A stretch of 64,000 bases of DNA from Flavobacterium sp. GSB-24 (GTDB lineage Bacteria > Bacteroidota > Bacteroidia > Flavobacteriales > Flavobacteriaceae), in assembly GCF_027924665.1 (NCBI RefSeq), contig NZ_AP027043.1, positions 248,001 to 312,000 on the forward strand, written 5' to 3'. Below are positions 1 to 9,094 of the stretch, in pieces. A model generated the notes under the pieces. It saw nothing but the letters and a program-made list of their open reading frames with translations. It made no database searches and was not told where the DNA came from. Every line of letters begins with the position of its first letter. Positions within the stretch are counted from its first letter, which is position 1. The position numbers were made by a program, and so were the translations under genes.

Positions 1-1645
1 CCGCTGTTGCGTAAACAATCCAGTAAACAAATCCCAGAATTATTGCTTTTACTAACAATGGAGTTTTATCAAAAATAGATTTCATTCCGTTAGTAAAAGA
101 TTCTGGCAAGAAGTGCCATACGTAACCAAACAGCATTAATCCGAATACATTTTTATAACCTAAAATAATTGTTTTCCAAAGTTCTGGTTCAAATGTTAAT
201 TGGCCAATATTATTAATCACCTGTAAAGCTGTTTCGAAATCTCTGGCGCGGAAAAAGATCCAGCAGAAAACCACAAAATGAAAGGTGATTAGAATAGAGA
301 AAAATCTCCACAAGAAATTTGGGCTTTTGTCTTTTTTCGAAGGAAAGAATTCCATGAAAATTTTATGAACTGCCAAAGCTAATCCGTGAAGTGCTCCCCA
401 AACTATAAACTGCGCTCCTGCTCCATGCCACAAACCTCCCAAAAGCATTGTAGTAAACAAATTAAAATTGGTTACTAAGGTTTGTTTTATTTTGCTTGAA
501 AGTAAAAATGATAAACAGAAAATCAAAATACTGCTTCCTGCAATTATCAGCGGAATTATACTTTCATTATAATTTGAAATTCCCCAAAGCAACAATCCAA
601 AGAAAAATAAACTTGGGAATAAATATCCTGCGAAAGAACCTTGTCTGTTTCCTCCAATAGAAATGTATAAAAAGTCTTTTAACCAAGTCGAAAGTGAGAT
701 ATGCCATCTTCTCCAGAAATCGGTAATCGAAGTTGACTTATACGGCGTTCTAAAGTTGACTGGTAATTTAAATCCAAGTAATAGCGCAATACCAATTGCC
801 ATATCTGAATATCCAGAGAAATCACAATAAATCTGAATGGCGTATCCATAAGAAGCCATTAAATTTTCAAATGATGTATAAGTCATCGGCGTATCAAAAA
901 CACGATCGACAAAGTTTACCGAAATATAATTTGATATTACTGTTTTCTTAATTAAACCTCCAATAATCAAAAACAAAGCATTGTTTACATCTTGTTTTGT
1001 TAGGTTTAATTTTTGGTAAATCTGAGGTAAAAAATCTTTTGCACGCACAATAGGTCCAGCAACTAACTGCGGGAAAAACGACACGAAGAATAAATATTCG
1101 ATATAATTTTTTGTAGGCTTGATTTCTTCTCTATAAATCTCGATTATATAACTCATCGATTGAAAAGTGTAGAACGAAATTCCGACAGGAAGAAAAACAT
1201 TATGAAGTGCAAAATTACCATGAAACATATCATTGTATGTCACAATTAAAAAGTTCATGTATTTGAAATAGCCTAAAAGTGCTAAATTTAAAATCACACT
1301 AATAACCAAATAAAGTTTCTTTACGCCATCTCTGCTTTCCTTGTAAATTATCTGGCTCAAACCATAATCTACAACAGATGAAAGCAATAATAGCAGAAAA
1401 TAAATACCGCTTGATTTGTAATAAAAGAATAATGAGAAGAGAATAACATAAGTTAATCTCAAATAAAATGTTTTGCGTAAAAAACCATACACAAAATAGA
1501 AAACTAAAAATAGGCCTAGGAATAAACCGGTATTAAATAAAAGTTTTTCGTCTGGATTGTAAACAAACCAGCTTTTAACTTGTTCTGTTGTAATTGCACC
1601 AAAATTTTGAATGAACCAATTATTAATGCTATCTATTGTTGTCAA
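1..1645 (-). CDS. MBOAT family O-acyltransferase (AlgI/DltB-like), 3' end cut by window edge
   Basis: This is an integral membrane O-acyltransferase of the MBOAT family, which moves acyl (usually acetyl) groups across the inner membrane onto exported polysaccharide. About 548 codons are open without a stop to the left edge, so probably only the last residues are missing. It has many hydrophobic segments, the family signature FWRRWHISLSTW and the motif LWHGAGAQF with the presumed catalytic histidine. No ATG fits the N-terminus. I chose the TTG at 1645, one base after the stop of the upstream SGNH gene, which implies translational coupling. It is the third gene of a minus-strand operon with two SGNH proteins. 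The class is clear; the glycan acceptor is unknown. Confidence 0.88.
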   Translation of the reverse strand, partial: MTTIDSINNWFIQNFGAITTEQVKSWFVYNPDEKLLFNTGLFLGLFLVFYFVYGFLRKTFYLRLTYVILFSLFFYYKSSGIYFLLLLLSSVVDYGLSQIIYKESRDGVKKLYLVISVILNLALLGYFKYMNFLIVTYNDMFHGNFALHNVFLPVGISFYTFQSMSYIIEIYREEIKPTKNYIEYLFFVSFFPQLVAGPIVRAKDFLPQIYQKLNLTKQDVNNALFLIIGGLIKKTVISNYISVNFVDRVFDTPMTYTSFENLMASYGYAIQIYCDFSGYSDMAIGIALLLGFKLPVNFRTPYKSTSITDFWRRWHISLSTWLKDFLYISIGGNRQGSFAGYLFPSLFFFGLLLWGISNYNESIIPLIIAGSSILIFCLSFLLSSKIKQTLVTNFNLFTTMLLGGLWHGAGAQFIVWGALHGLALAVHKIFMEFFPSKKDKSPNFLWRFFSILITFHFVVFCWIFFRARDFETALQVINNIGQLTFEPELWKTIILGYKNVFGLMLFGYVWHFLPESFTNGMKSIFDKTPLLVKAIILGFVYWIVYATA

Positions 1646-1646
1646 C

Positions 1647-3068
1647 TTAATTCTTTAATTTAAAATTATCGTATGTTTTTAAAAACGCCTGCGTAAACAA
1701 ATTCCCTTGTTTCTCATATCCTTTTTTGGAATAATGAACCCAATCCGGTCCAATTAACCCTTGCACTTTTAGCTGTTTGATGCCACTCATTCCACCAAAT
1801 TCATCGTACAAATCCCAAACTGCAAAACCATCTTTTTGAGCTATCTCAATAATTTGTCTGGTGTAATCATCAATATAGGTATTAGGCTTTCTTCTTAGCA
1901 AAGATGGCGGCGGTGTCATAATTATTATCGGTGCATCTATTTTCTGCGCTTTGATATTATTTATAAACTCTCGCAATTCTTTAATGTAATTTCCTGAATC
2001 TAAATGTTCATAACTTTCATTTGTTCCTAATGAAAAAACAAGCAAATCTGGATGCAATGCTTTTAGTTGTTCAAAAAATAACGGATATTTATTATAATCT
2101 GAAAACTTGGCTCCATTTACTCCGATACCACTGTATAGAATCCCAGGGGAATCTTTTTCTAAAACAAGTCCGTTTAACTCATAATTTGAAGCTTCTTTAT
2201 TCGGAATCAAAAAAATTCGGCTTAAAGCATTGTCGGAATTGTAATAATGTGAATACGAATCTGATTCTAGCGGTAAAGGAACAAACTCAGACATAGAAAT
2301 TGTTTTTGCCCTTGTTTCATTAGTCGAAACTTTTAAAGTTCTCCCCGCACGAATATTATTTGACTTTAAACGATTGTCTCTTTTTATTTCAGCGACCGAA
2401 ACATTATATTTATCTGCAATGGTTCCAAGTACTTCGCCTTTTTTAATTTTATGCGTTATAACTTTTCGTTCAGTGGTTTGAATTGAATTAACCTTAGAGG
2501 AAACCGCCAAATCAAACATATTCTGATTTTTTGGAGTTATAATTTTTATGGTATTAAATTTATAAGCAGGATCTTTTATATTCATTTCCATTACAAATCC
2601 GCCAGAATCTCTCCAAAGTCCAATCCCGCTTAATCCAACTGGATTATTTTTAAAGGGATAAATATTTCTGTAGCTTTCCCAAACTCGATTCGATTTGAAA
2701 CGCTCATTATAAGATCCGTCTGTTTTAGCTAATTGATATGGAAATACTAAACCACGTCCTGCATTGCCAAATTTTTGTTGCAAGTTCTTTCTGATCTCAT
2801 TCGTCATCAAATCACCTTGAATGTGCGAATCTCCAATATGTACAATATTGATTTTCTGATTTTTCTGATCTTCATTTTTTTCTAATTTCTGAAAAAAACT
2901 TTTTAATACTTTCGCATTATAAAATTGCCCTTCTAAAGGTGCGTCGGCCGCTGCAGTATCAATTTTCTGAATCATGCTTTTATGTATTGGATGTACATCT
3001 GTTTTTGAAGTCTTTTCATTATTCAAGAAAAAAAGACAACAAAAGAAAACAATAAGTTTATTTATCAT
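1647..3068 (-). CDS. SGNH/GDSL-type hydrolase or acetyltransferase with internal LysM domain
   Basis: A 473-residue protein with an N-terminal hydrophobic signal or anchor (about residues 3-16). The SGNH fold is shown by block I HIGDSHIQGD with the nucleophile Ser81, the Asn-containing block FSLGTNES, and a C-terminal DWVHYSKKGY carrying the Asp-x-x-His pair. A LysM domain (about residues 204-248, with GEVLGTIADKYNVS) sits inside the SGNH region between the first and third blocks. LysM binds N-acetylglucosamine polymers such as peptidoglycan, so the enzyme probably works in the periplasm on a cell-wall-associated glycan. Its start overlaps the end of the upstream SGNH gene by 4 bp. An O-acetyl transfer or esterase role beside MBOAT is an inference. 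Confidence 0.82.
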   Translation of the reverse strand: MINKLIVFFCCLFFLNNEKTSKTDVHPIHKSMIQKIDTAAADAPLEGQFYNAKVLKSFFQKLEKNEDQKNQKINIVHIGDSHIQGDLMTNEIRKNLQQKFGNAGRGLVFPYQLAKTDGSYNERFKSNRVWESYRNIYPFKNNPVGLSGIGLWRDSGGFVMEMNIKDPAYKFNTIKIITPKNQNMFDLAVSSKVNSIQTTERKVITHKIKKGEVLGTIADKYNVSVAEIKRDNRLKSNNIRAGRTLKVSTNETRAKTISMSEFVPLPLESDSYSHYYNSDNALSRIFLIPNKEASNYELNGLVLEKDSPGILYSGIGVNGAKFSDYNKYPLFFEQLKALHPDLLVFSLGTNESYEHLDSGNYIKELREFINNIKAQKIDAPIIIMTPPPSLLRRKPNTYIDDYTRQIIEIAQKDGFAVWDLYDEFGGMSGIKQLKVQGLIGPDWVHYSKKGYEKQGNLFTQAFLKTYDNFKLKN

Positions 3069-4543
3069 ACACTGTCTTTTGTTACGGAAACGGAATCGGC
3101 CTTAGCTTTCCTTACGGTTCTCTGCTTATTCGTATTAGAATCTCTCTTTTCTCTGAGTACTTTATATTCTTCGTATCCTTTGTTTAATTGTCCGTACAAC
3201 AAATTACCAATTGCTTTTGCGCCGCGCTGGTTAAAGTGCGTGTAATCTTTATTGGCTCTTGCCGGAGTTTCATCCACCCATTTTATCATCGATCCGTCTC
3301 CGCCCATTAAAGTATATAAATTTACAAATCCAGATTCGGTTTCAAGTGCATAATGTTTTTGAGCTTTCATTAATGGAACTACTGCAGAATCGGTTTTCAT
3401 TTCCAATTCATATTTAGTCGATTTATCGGCTGTGGAAACAATCAGGATGGAAACACCTGGAAAAGATTCTTTTATTTTATTTACCGTTTTAGTCATTCCT
3501 TTTTCGTACCAAGAATAATTTTTGGTTCCGTAATTCAAAACATTTGTTCCGTAATGCAGAATAATTAAATCATAATTCAGATTATTATTAAAAGCTCTCA
3601 TGACATCTGCATTGAACATTGATATTGGAAGTCCCGAATTTCCTCTTTGAGAGAAATTATCAACATGAACTCCAATTCCGTTATCAAAATTAAATCCGTA
3701 AATCGGAATAGAATCTGCATGTACAAAATTCGCTTTAAAAGCTTTTAAGCTTCCAGAAGAAACCTTTAATGTATTTACTAAATTATTCGGCGAAAGATTC
3801 TTTTTAATAGTGTCTTTACCTATAATAAAATTAACTTTTCCTGTTTTAGAGGAACGACCGTAAAATAAGGTTGCATTATCTAATGAAGTAGAATATTTTT
3901 TAAGTCCTGCTTCGTATTGAACCCAAGTTGGATTTGATAGATCGTTTGCAAAAAACACATGTCCGTTAATTCCAAAAGGGCTCGTTGGTTTTTTGACATT
4001 TAAATATGATTGTGTTTTCCAGTTTTTAGAATAAGTAGATTTTACAGAACCTCTAGATGCCGCAGATTCTGAAGTGATAGGAACAAATCCAACTCCATTT
4101 CCTCCAAAACGTTCTTGATAATTGGCACGAACGTCTTGAACGATTAAATCTCCATCTGTCATAGAATCTCCATAGTAAGCAATTCTAACTTTGTTCTGCG
4201 GATTTTTCTCTAACTGATATAATTTTTCGTAAAAAGGAATCAGATATTGAAAACCTTTATAATTCTCAAAAGTTTCTGCAGGAAATTCGATTCCCTCAGT
4301 TTCATCATAAACAATTTTTTGGTTGTTTAGCTTTTTTTCGCTTTCAGCAATACTATCATCATCCAAAGAAAGAGAATCTTTGGCCACAGATTCTAAAAGC
4401 AGACTATCGATTAATATGTTTTTAGAATCTAGTTTACTTTCTGAAAATATTTTATCTGGAAGGATTTGTTTGAATCCAATAAAGGCAACCAGCGCTAACG
4501 CTACAATCGCAAAAGACTGAAAAAAATAAGATTTTGTATTCAC
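3065..4543 (-). CDS. SGNH/GDSL-type hydrolase or acetyltransferase, membrane-anchored
   Basis: A 492-residue protein with one N-terminal transmembrane segment (about residues 8-27), then a low-complexity Ser/Asp-rich linker, then an SGNH domain. Block I is YYGDSMTDGD with the nucleophile near Ser127, a glycine-rich block and LHYGTNVL follow, and DYTHFNQRGA near the C-terminus holds the Asp-x-x-His pair. The basic, Ser/Thr-rich tail looks disordered. It is the first gene of the cassette, followed with a 4-bp overlap by the LysM-containing SGNH protein and then MBOAT. This resembles AlgX/AlgJ-type partners that finish glycan acetylation in the periplasm. Whether it transfers or removes acetyl groups cannot be told from sequence. 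Confidence 0.82.
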   Translation of the reverse strand: MNTKSYFFQSFAIVALALVAFIGFKQILPDKIFSESKLDSKNILIDSLLLESVAKDSLSLDDDSIAESEKKLNNQKIVYDETEGIEFPAETFENYKGFQYLIPFYEKLYQLEKNPQNKVRIAYYGDSMTDGDLIVQDVRANYQERFGGNGVGFVPITSESAASRGSVKSTYSKNWKTQSYLNVKKPTSPFGINGHVFFANDLSNPTWVQYEAGLKKYSTSLDNATLFYGRSSKTGKVNFIIGKDTIKKNLSPNNLVNTLKVSSGSLKAFKANFVHADSIPIYGFNFDNGIGVHVDNFSQRGNSGLPISMFNADVMRAFNNNLNYDLIILHYGTNVLNYGTKNYSWYEKGMTKTVNKIKESFPGVSILIVSTADKSTKYELEMKTDSAVVPLMKAQKHYALETESGFVNLYTLMGGDGSMIKWVDETPARANKDYTHFNQRGAKAIGNLLYGQLNKGYEEYKVLREKRDSNTNKQRTVRKAKADSVSVTKDSV

Positions 4544-4627
4544 TTTATAATTATAAAATATGAAGAACTGCTGTACAAAAATTAAACCAATTAAGTTATC
4601 GTTAATTTATTGCAGGAAAAATTTGTG

Positions 4628-4635
4628 CAAAGATA
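4628..4635 (-). promoter_or_regulatory. Predicted -7 promoter element for the SGNH/SGNH/MBOAT operon
   Basis: Reading the minus strand, TATCTTTG followed by C matches the Bacteroidota -7 consensus TAnnTTTG exactly. It lies about 85 bases upstream of the ATG at 4543. No clear TTG -33 element was seen at the expected distance. Confidence 0.5.
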
Positions 4636-4680
4636 GAATAACATTTTGTTTCTAATTCATTTTAGTAAGAAACTAGATCA

Positions 4681-4715
4681 AAAAAAAGAGGCTAGATAAA
4701 TCTAACCTCTTTATC
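4681..4715 (-). terminator. Rho-independent terminator of the TonB receptor-HmuY operon
   Basis: Imperfect hairpin: AGAGGCTAGA (4687-4696) pairs with TCTAACCTCT (4701-4710) with one mismatch. On the minus strand it is followed by a T-run (the A-run at 4681-4687). It lies downstream of the HmuY-like gene. Confidence 0.6.
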
Positions 4716-4820
4716 AAAAAAAAATAAAAAAAACAAAGCTAATGATTAACTAAATTTAATGCGATACATTATAATTTTAGAATGAAATAATCTTTATATT
4801 TTTAGATTTCCCATTTAAAA

Positions 4821-5900
4821 CTATTTCAAAATAGCATACTCTAAAGTAGCATGCCCTCTTTCCCCTGCATCATTTGTCATTGCAAGAAATTTTACTTTGT
4901 AGTAATTACCAGCAATATCTTTAATTACATAAAAACGATCTGTTCTGATGCTTGGTAAAGTAGTTGGTCCTCCACCACTTCTCCAGTTTGCCCCAATAAT
5001 TCTTTGATCTGTAGCAGAAACAGTAAAGTTTCCTTCTACAACATCTGTCTTTGTAAAAGCTTCGTAAGTTTTATCTGCAGTCAATACTTGATAAGCTTGA
5101 GTTCCACCTTTCATGTTAGTCACAATGAAATCAGAATATCCATAAGTTACTTCCGTTCCTGCATTTAAATAATTTGTAAATGTGGTAAAGTTAAGATCCC
5201 ATTTTGTTTTTTGAGGTTCAACAGAAACAGTATTTCCTGTTGTTAATGAGAAAAAAGCAAAATTAAAATCAGCTTCTTTAGCAATTGTTTTTTCAGTAAA
5301 AGTAGTAGAAGCTAAGTCAGCATACTGAATTTTGTAGCCATTACCATTTCTTAAAATTCTAACCTTTTTCCATCCTCTAGCATCTCCATCAACACTAACA
5401 GAACCTGCCGCCGGCTTTGCAGTTGAGACAGCATATCCTAAGTTTACTAAATAAACTTTGTTATCAGCATCTGTTGCAGAAATTTCAGCAATTGCCGTTC
5501 CAATTCCTGCTCCAGCTCCAGCTAAAACTCCCGTAGGATTATCTACATAACCATTTGAAGAAGCAGTTGTTCCTGCACCTACAGTCACATTCGCATCAAT
5601 TTCTTGAGCTAAAGTTATATCAGAAGTCGATAATTTTTTCACAGCCATTTTTAGAGATCCGTTAATTACTACTCTAAAATCCGAACCACTTGAAAATCCG
5701 AAATCCCAACTTTGTCTGTTTATAGATTTAGATTCTCCTGTACTTAAATCTAAATACAATTGATTAGGCTGATTTGCACCTCCTACAGAAGCAGGAATAG
5801 TAGCACCTACAGAAGGAACTTCTGGAGTAGTATCGTCATCACTTGAACAAGCTCCAAGTGTCAGTAAAGCGAATGATAAAAGTAAAAATGTTTTTTTCAT
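4821..5900 (-). CDS. HmuY-family lipoprotein (haem-binding candidate)
   Basis: A 359-residue lipoprotein with a signal peptide ending in the lipobox LGAC, then an Asp/Thr linker. Two stretches typical of the HmuY fold are visible: NQLYLDLSTGES followed by RQSWDFGFSSGSDFR, and KTKWDLNFTTFTNYL further on. HmuY of Porphyromonas gingivalis is a surface lipoprotein that takes haem and passes it to the TonB receptor HmuR. The gene lies 18 bp downstream of a TonB-dependent receptor, as expected for that pair, although the order is receptor first. It is longer than the classical HmuY. Haem as the ligand is inferred; in Flavobacteriia the fold could bind another tetrapyrrole or metal complex. Confidence 0.78.
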   Translation of the reverse strand: MKKTFLLLSFALLTLGACSSDDDTTPEVPSVGATIPASVGGANQPNQLYLDLSTGESKSINRQSWDFGFSSGSDFRVVINGSLKMAVKKLSTSDITLAQEIDANVTVGAGTTASSNGYVDNPTGVLAGAGAGIGTAIAEISATDADNKVYLVNLGYAVSTAKPAAGSVSVDGDARGWKKVRILRNGNGYKIQYADLASTTFTEKTIAKEADFNFAFFSLTTGNTVSVEPQKTKWDLNFTTFTNYLNAGTEVTYGYSDFIVTNMKGGTQAYQVLTADKTYEAFTKTDVVEGNFTVSATDQRIIGANWRSGGGPTTLPSIRTDRFYVIKDIAGNYYKVKFLAMTNDAGERGHATLEYAILK

Positions 5901-5918
5901 GGTATTAAAAGTTATTTA

Positions 5919-8033
5919 TTAAAGATTTAGATTATAAGTCAATTTGATAAAGTATGACCGTCCGTATGCCAGCATTAATTCAGATGAACCAGCGTGGCCA
6001 GCACTTTGATTGGTATTGGTCTGTCTAACATTAGTTATATTGCAAATATTTCTTGCTCCGATTGTAGCTTCCAGTTGATTTTTGAAAAATCCTTGACGAA
6101 TAGAAGCATCCAGCCAGTGACTTGGATCAATATCTGACAAAATGTAAGAAGAAGTTCCTTCTATAAATTGTTGAGTTTTTCCATTGAATTTGTAGTAGGC
6201 AGAAATTATAGTATTCCATTTTGGCAGCTGATAAGAAACACTACTATTAATATTGAAAGAATATAAAAATCTATCATCTGAAGCGAAAACTTCATTTTCA
6301 ATTTTTCTTGAAACCCCAATAACAGCTGCCCCTATGTTAAAATTAAAATTATCAATTGTGAATTGATTCATGGCAGAAAAATTCCACATCTTATATTTAC
6401 TTATATTAATATATTGATATTCTGGATTTCCTGTATCTGGATTAAATCGTACTAAGGCCATGTCAATTCTATCATTTACATCCAGAAAACTTCCTGCAAA
6501 TGTGCCGGCATATCTCAAACCAGAATTAAAAGATCCTGATTTTTTTAAACTTGCTTCGTACGAAGTACTAGTTTCTGGAATAAGATTTTCATTTCCTGTA
6601 AAAAAGTGACCATCAAAAATTTGTTTGGTGTAAAGCTCATCAAAAGTTGGTGTTCTAAATGAAGTGCCGTAAGAACCACGAAGTTCAAGTCCGTTATCAA
6701 ACAAATATCTTATTCCAAGCGAAGACGCATATTGATCTTGAAACTGAGACTGAGCAGAAAAACGCAGACCTGGACGAACAGAAAATCTTGATGTTGCCAT
6801 GATTTCAGATGATACAAAAAAATCGTAGTTTTCCAGTGTTTTACGAACGGGAGAATAAATATTATTTCCTTCTTGGACTAAAGCAAAGCCTTGATTATTT
6901 ACAAACTCATAACCAATCTGTAAATCTATTTTTTTATTCGTGAAAAAATTATTTACTGTTCCTGTAGAGTAAAGAACTTCCATCGATTGGTCTTTAGCTG
7001 TTACTCTATTTGCTTCACTTTTAGTATATAAATAGTACCAAAAATCTTCTACATTTCTTTCTTGCTTTTGATGAGAAAGAGAGACATTATAATTTAATCT
7101 GGTAAACATTTTTCCAGAAGCATTTAAGTTATGGAAGTACCTATTACTTAAATATCGTTTATCATTAGCATAGCGATAAGAACCTAATTGTGAGTTGTAG
7201 CCTGACTGTACTGTTGAATTATAATAATCAACGTCTTCATCTAAATATTCAAATTTGTAAAATATTTTAAAATTATTTTTCGAATAAGAGATTAGTGCAT
7301 TTCCATTCAACTGATCTTTCGGAAGCCATCTGTAACCTCTAGTCTGATCATTCTCAAAATAGTCTTTTCCATTTTTATCATCTAGAAAACCTTGAAAATT
7401 ATTGCGATTTGCACCAATACTTACAAACCAATTTTCATTGAAAGTATGCGCTGCTCGAATAGATTGTATATGACGTCCTTTATCAAAAAGAGCATATTCA
7501 TCTTTTACTGTTTCTTCTTGAACCGACGCCGTTATATTCCATTTATATTCAGAAGATTTTTTAGTAATAATATTCAAAACACCACTTACAGCATTAGCCC
7601 CATAAATTACTCCCATCGAACCTTCAACTATTTCTATTCGTTCAACGTCGTTTAAATTAATCTGTGATAAATCTGTATTATTCCCTAAACCAGCTTCATT
7701 TACTAACGGAACATTATCTACTAGAATTTTAAAGTATTGAGCATCTAAACCAAATAAAGAAACTGTAGAACGACCACTTGTGCCACTTGGTCTAACCGTA
7801 ATATTTAAATATTGATTTAAAACATCAGCCAAGTTATTTGCTGCTAAATTTTTAATATCCTTACTTGAAATCACTCGAACATTAAACACAGATTTTTTTA
7901 TAGATTGTGGCTCAAATTGTCCTGTAACAACAACTTCTGATAATTTTTCCTGTGAGTTAATAGTGTCTTTTTGCTGAGCAAAAGAACAAGTACAAAAAAG
8001 AAGTCCAGCAAAAAGGGTAAAATTTATTTTCAT
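5919..8033 (-). CDS. TonB-dependent outer-membrane receptor (HmuR-like, haem uptake candidate)
   Basis: A 704-residue TonB-dependent receptor. After a signal peptide ending in CSFAQ comes a TonB-box-like LSEVVVTGQ, then a plug domain with ILVDNVPLVNE and VERIEIVEGSMGVIYGANAVSGVLNIITKK-type signature (read in parts), then a 22-strand-type barrel ending in KLTYNLNL. Within the barrel FRTPTFDELY and the nearby NENLIPE resemble the FRAP/YRAP and NPDL motifs of haem receptors. It lacks the carboxypeptidase-like N-terminal domain of SusC-type receptors. It is first in a two-gene operon with the HmuY-like lipoprotein and has its own symmetric promoter. Substrate assignment rests on motif and partner only. 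Confidence 0.85.
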   Translation of the reverse strand: MKINFTLFAGLLFCTCSFAQQKDTINSQEKLSEVVVTGQFEPQSIKKSVFNVRVISSKDIKNLAANNLADVLNQYLNITVRPSGTSGRSTVSLFGLDAQYFKILVDNVPLVNEAGLGNNTDLSQINLNDVERIEIVEGSMGVIYGANAVSGVLNIITKKSSEYKWNITASVQEETVKDEYALFDKGRHIQSIRAAHTFNENWFVSIGANRNNFQGFLDDKNGKDYFENDQTRGYRWLPKDQLNGNALISYSKNNFKIFYKFEYLDEDVDYYNSTVQSGYNSQLGSYRYANDKRYLSNRYFHNLNASGKMFTRLNYNVSLSHQKQERNVEDFWYYLYTKSEANRVTAKDQSMEVLYSTGTVNNFFTNKKIDLQIGYEFVNNQGFALVQEGNNIYSPVRKTLENYDFFVSSEIMATSRFSVRPGLRFSAQSQFQDQYASSLGIRYLFDNGLELRGSYGTSFRTPTFDELYTKQIFDGHFFTGNENLIPETSTSYEASLKKSGSFNSGLRYAGTFAGSFLDVNDRIDMALVRFNPDTGNPEYQYINISKYKMWNFSAMNQFTIDNFNFNIGAAVIGVSRKIENEVFASDDRFLYSFNINSSVSYQLPKWNTIISAYYKFNGKTQQFIEGTSSYILSDIDPSHWLDASIRQGFFKNQLEATIGARNICNITNVRQTNTNQSAGHAGSSELMLAYGRSYFIKLTYNLNL

Positions 8034-8060
8034 TATTTTTATTCAGTCTTAATAATAGAT

Positions 8061-8110
8061 GCAAATATATAACTATTTTTAATTGTTCTAAATAAAATTT
8101 ATATATTTGC
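8061..8110. promoter_or_regulatory. Symmetric divergent promoter/operator of the haem-like locus
   Basis: A perfect 12-bp inverted repeat: GCAAATATATAA at 8061-8072 and TTATATATTTGC at 8099-8110. Each arm contains TATATTTG, an exact TAnnTTTG -7 element: minus strand 8069-8062 for the receptor and plus strand 8102-8109 for the DUF6607-like gene. The start codons are almost equally far away (29 and 28 bases). A TTG at 8083-8085 could be the plus-strand -33 with a slightly short 16-base spacing. The arrangement would let one regulator control both genes. Confidence 0.62.
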
Positions 8111-8136
8111 CAAAATTTAAAACAAAACAATAAGTT

Positions 8137-9039
8137 ATGATTTCAAAAAGCCTTTTTTTGTCAGCCGCTATGGCTTTAACATGTGGTCTTGGTTTTAGTC
8201 AGGACAAAAAACAACAAGACATAAAATCGATTAAATCTATGTGCGGTTGTTATGAAGTGAAATTTAATTTTACAGAAACCTTCTCATATCCAAAAGATTC
8301 TCTTACTTATAAACCATCTGAAACAAAACACGAATCTGCTTTAGAATGGGTGGAATTATTAGAAGATACTCCTAACAAAATTGTTATGCAGCATTTACTA
8401 ATTGTAAGTGACGATATGATTATAAAACACTGGAGGCAAGACTGGCTATACGAAAACACAGACTTGTATTCTTTTGACAAAGGAACTTCTTGGAAATACA
8501 AAAAGCTAGACAAAAAAGCGGTTAAGGGGCAATGGACTCAAAAAGTATATCAAGTAGATGACAGTCCGAGATATGAAGGATCTTCAACTTGGGTACATGT
8601 TGATGGACAAGATTACTGGGCAAACGTTGCAGATGCTCCGCTTCCTAGAAGAGAGCAGACAAAACGTAACGATTACAATGTTTTAAAAAGAAGAAATATT
8701 CACGAAATCACTGCTACAGGATGGAACCATGAGCAAGACAACGATAAATTGGTTCGTGACGATGCAGGAAAAGATGTTTTGTTAGCGCAAGAAAAAGGAT
8801 TTGATGTTTACACTAAAGTTCCAGATGTGAAATGTATTGCTGCTCAAAAATGGTGGAAAGAAAACAATGCACTTTGGAAAAATGTTCGCGACAAATGGCA
8901 GACTCTTTTTGACAGAAATAAAGATTTGAACTTAGAAGCTAAAGTTGACAGAAAAGCACTTTACTCTCTATTATTTGATTTAAAACCAGATACTGCTAAA
9001 GCAGAAACAGATAAAATCATTGACAAATTTGTTAAGTAA
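8137..9039 (+). CDS. DUF6607-like secreted protein
   Basis: A 300-residue protein with a signal peptide (cleavage near LGFSQ) and then a soluble domain rich in Trp and charged residues, including SMCGCYEVKFNF near the N-terminus, KHWRQDWLYEN and STWVHVDGQDYWANV. I recognise this as the DUF6607 type, found in Bacteroidota and Proteobacteria, often beside TonB and haem genes. It has no enzyme motif I can name. It is transcribed away from the TonB receptor and HmuY-like lipoprotein from a mirrored promoter, which suggests co-regulation and a role in the same uptake process. The family name is from memory; the function is unknown. Confidence 0.72.
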   Translation: MISKSLFLSAAMALTCGLGFSQDKKQQDIKSIKSMCGCYEVKFNFTETFSYPKDSLTYKPSETKHESALEWVELLEDTPNKIVMQHLLIVSDDMIIKHWRQDWLYENTDLYSFDKGTSWKYKKLDKKAVKGQWTQKVYQVDDSPRYEGSSTWVHVDGQDYWANVADAPLPRREQTKRNDYNVLKRRNIHEITATGWNHEQDNDKLVRDDAGKDVLLAQEKGFDVYTKVPDVKCIAAQKWWKENNALWKNVRDKWQTLFDRNKDLNLEAKVDRKALYSLLFDLKPDTAKAETDKIIDKFVK

Positions 9040-9060
9040 TTAGAATTAGTTGTTATTAAA

Positions 9061-9094
9061 AAAGCCGGAAGTCTCAAAACTTCCGGCTTTTTTT
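9061..9094 (+). terminator. Strong terminator after the DUF6607-like gene
   Basis: AAAGCCGGAAG (9061-9071) pairs with CTTCCGGCTTT (9080-9090) around an 8-base loop, followed by more T residues to 9094. Confidence 0.85.
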
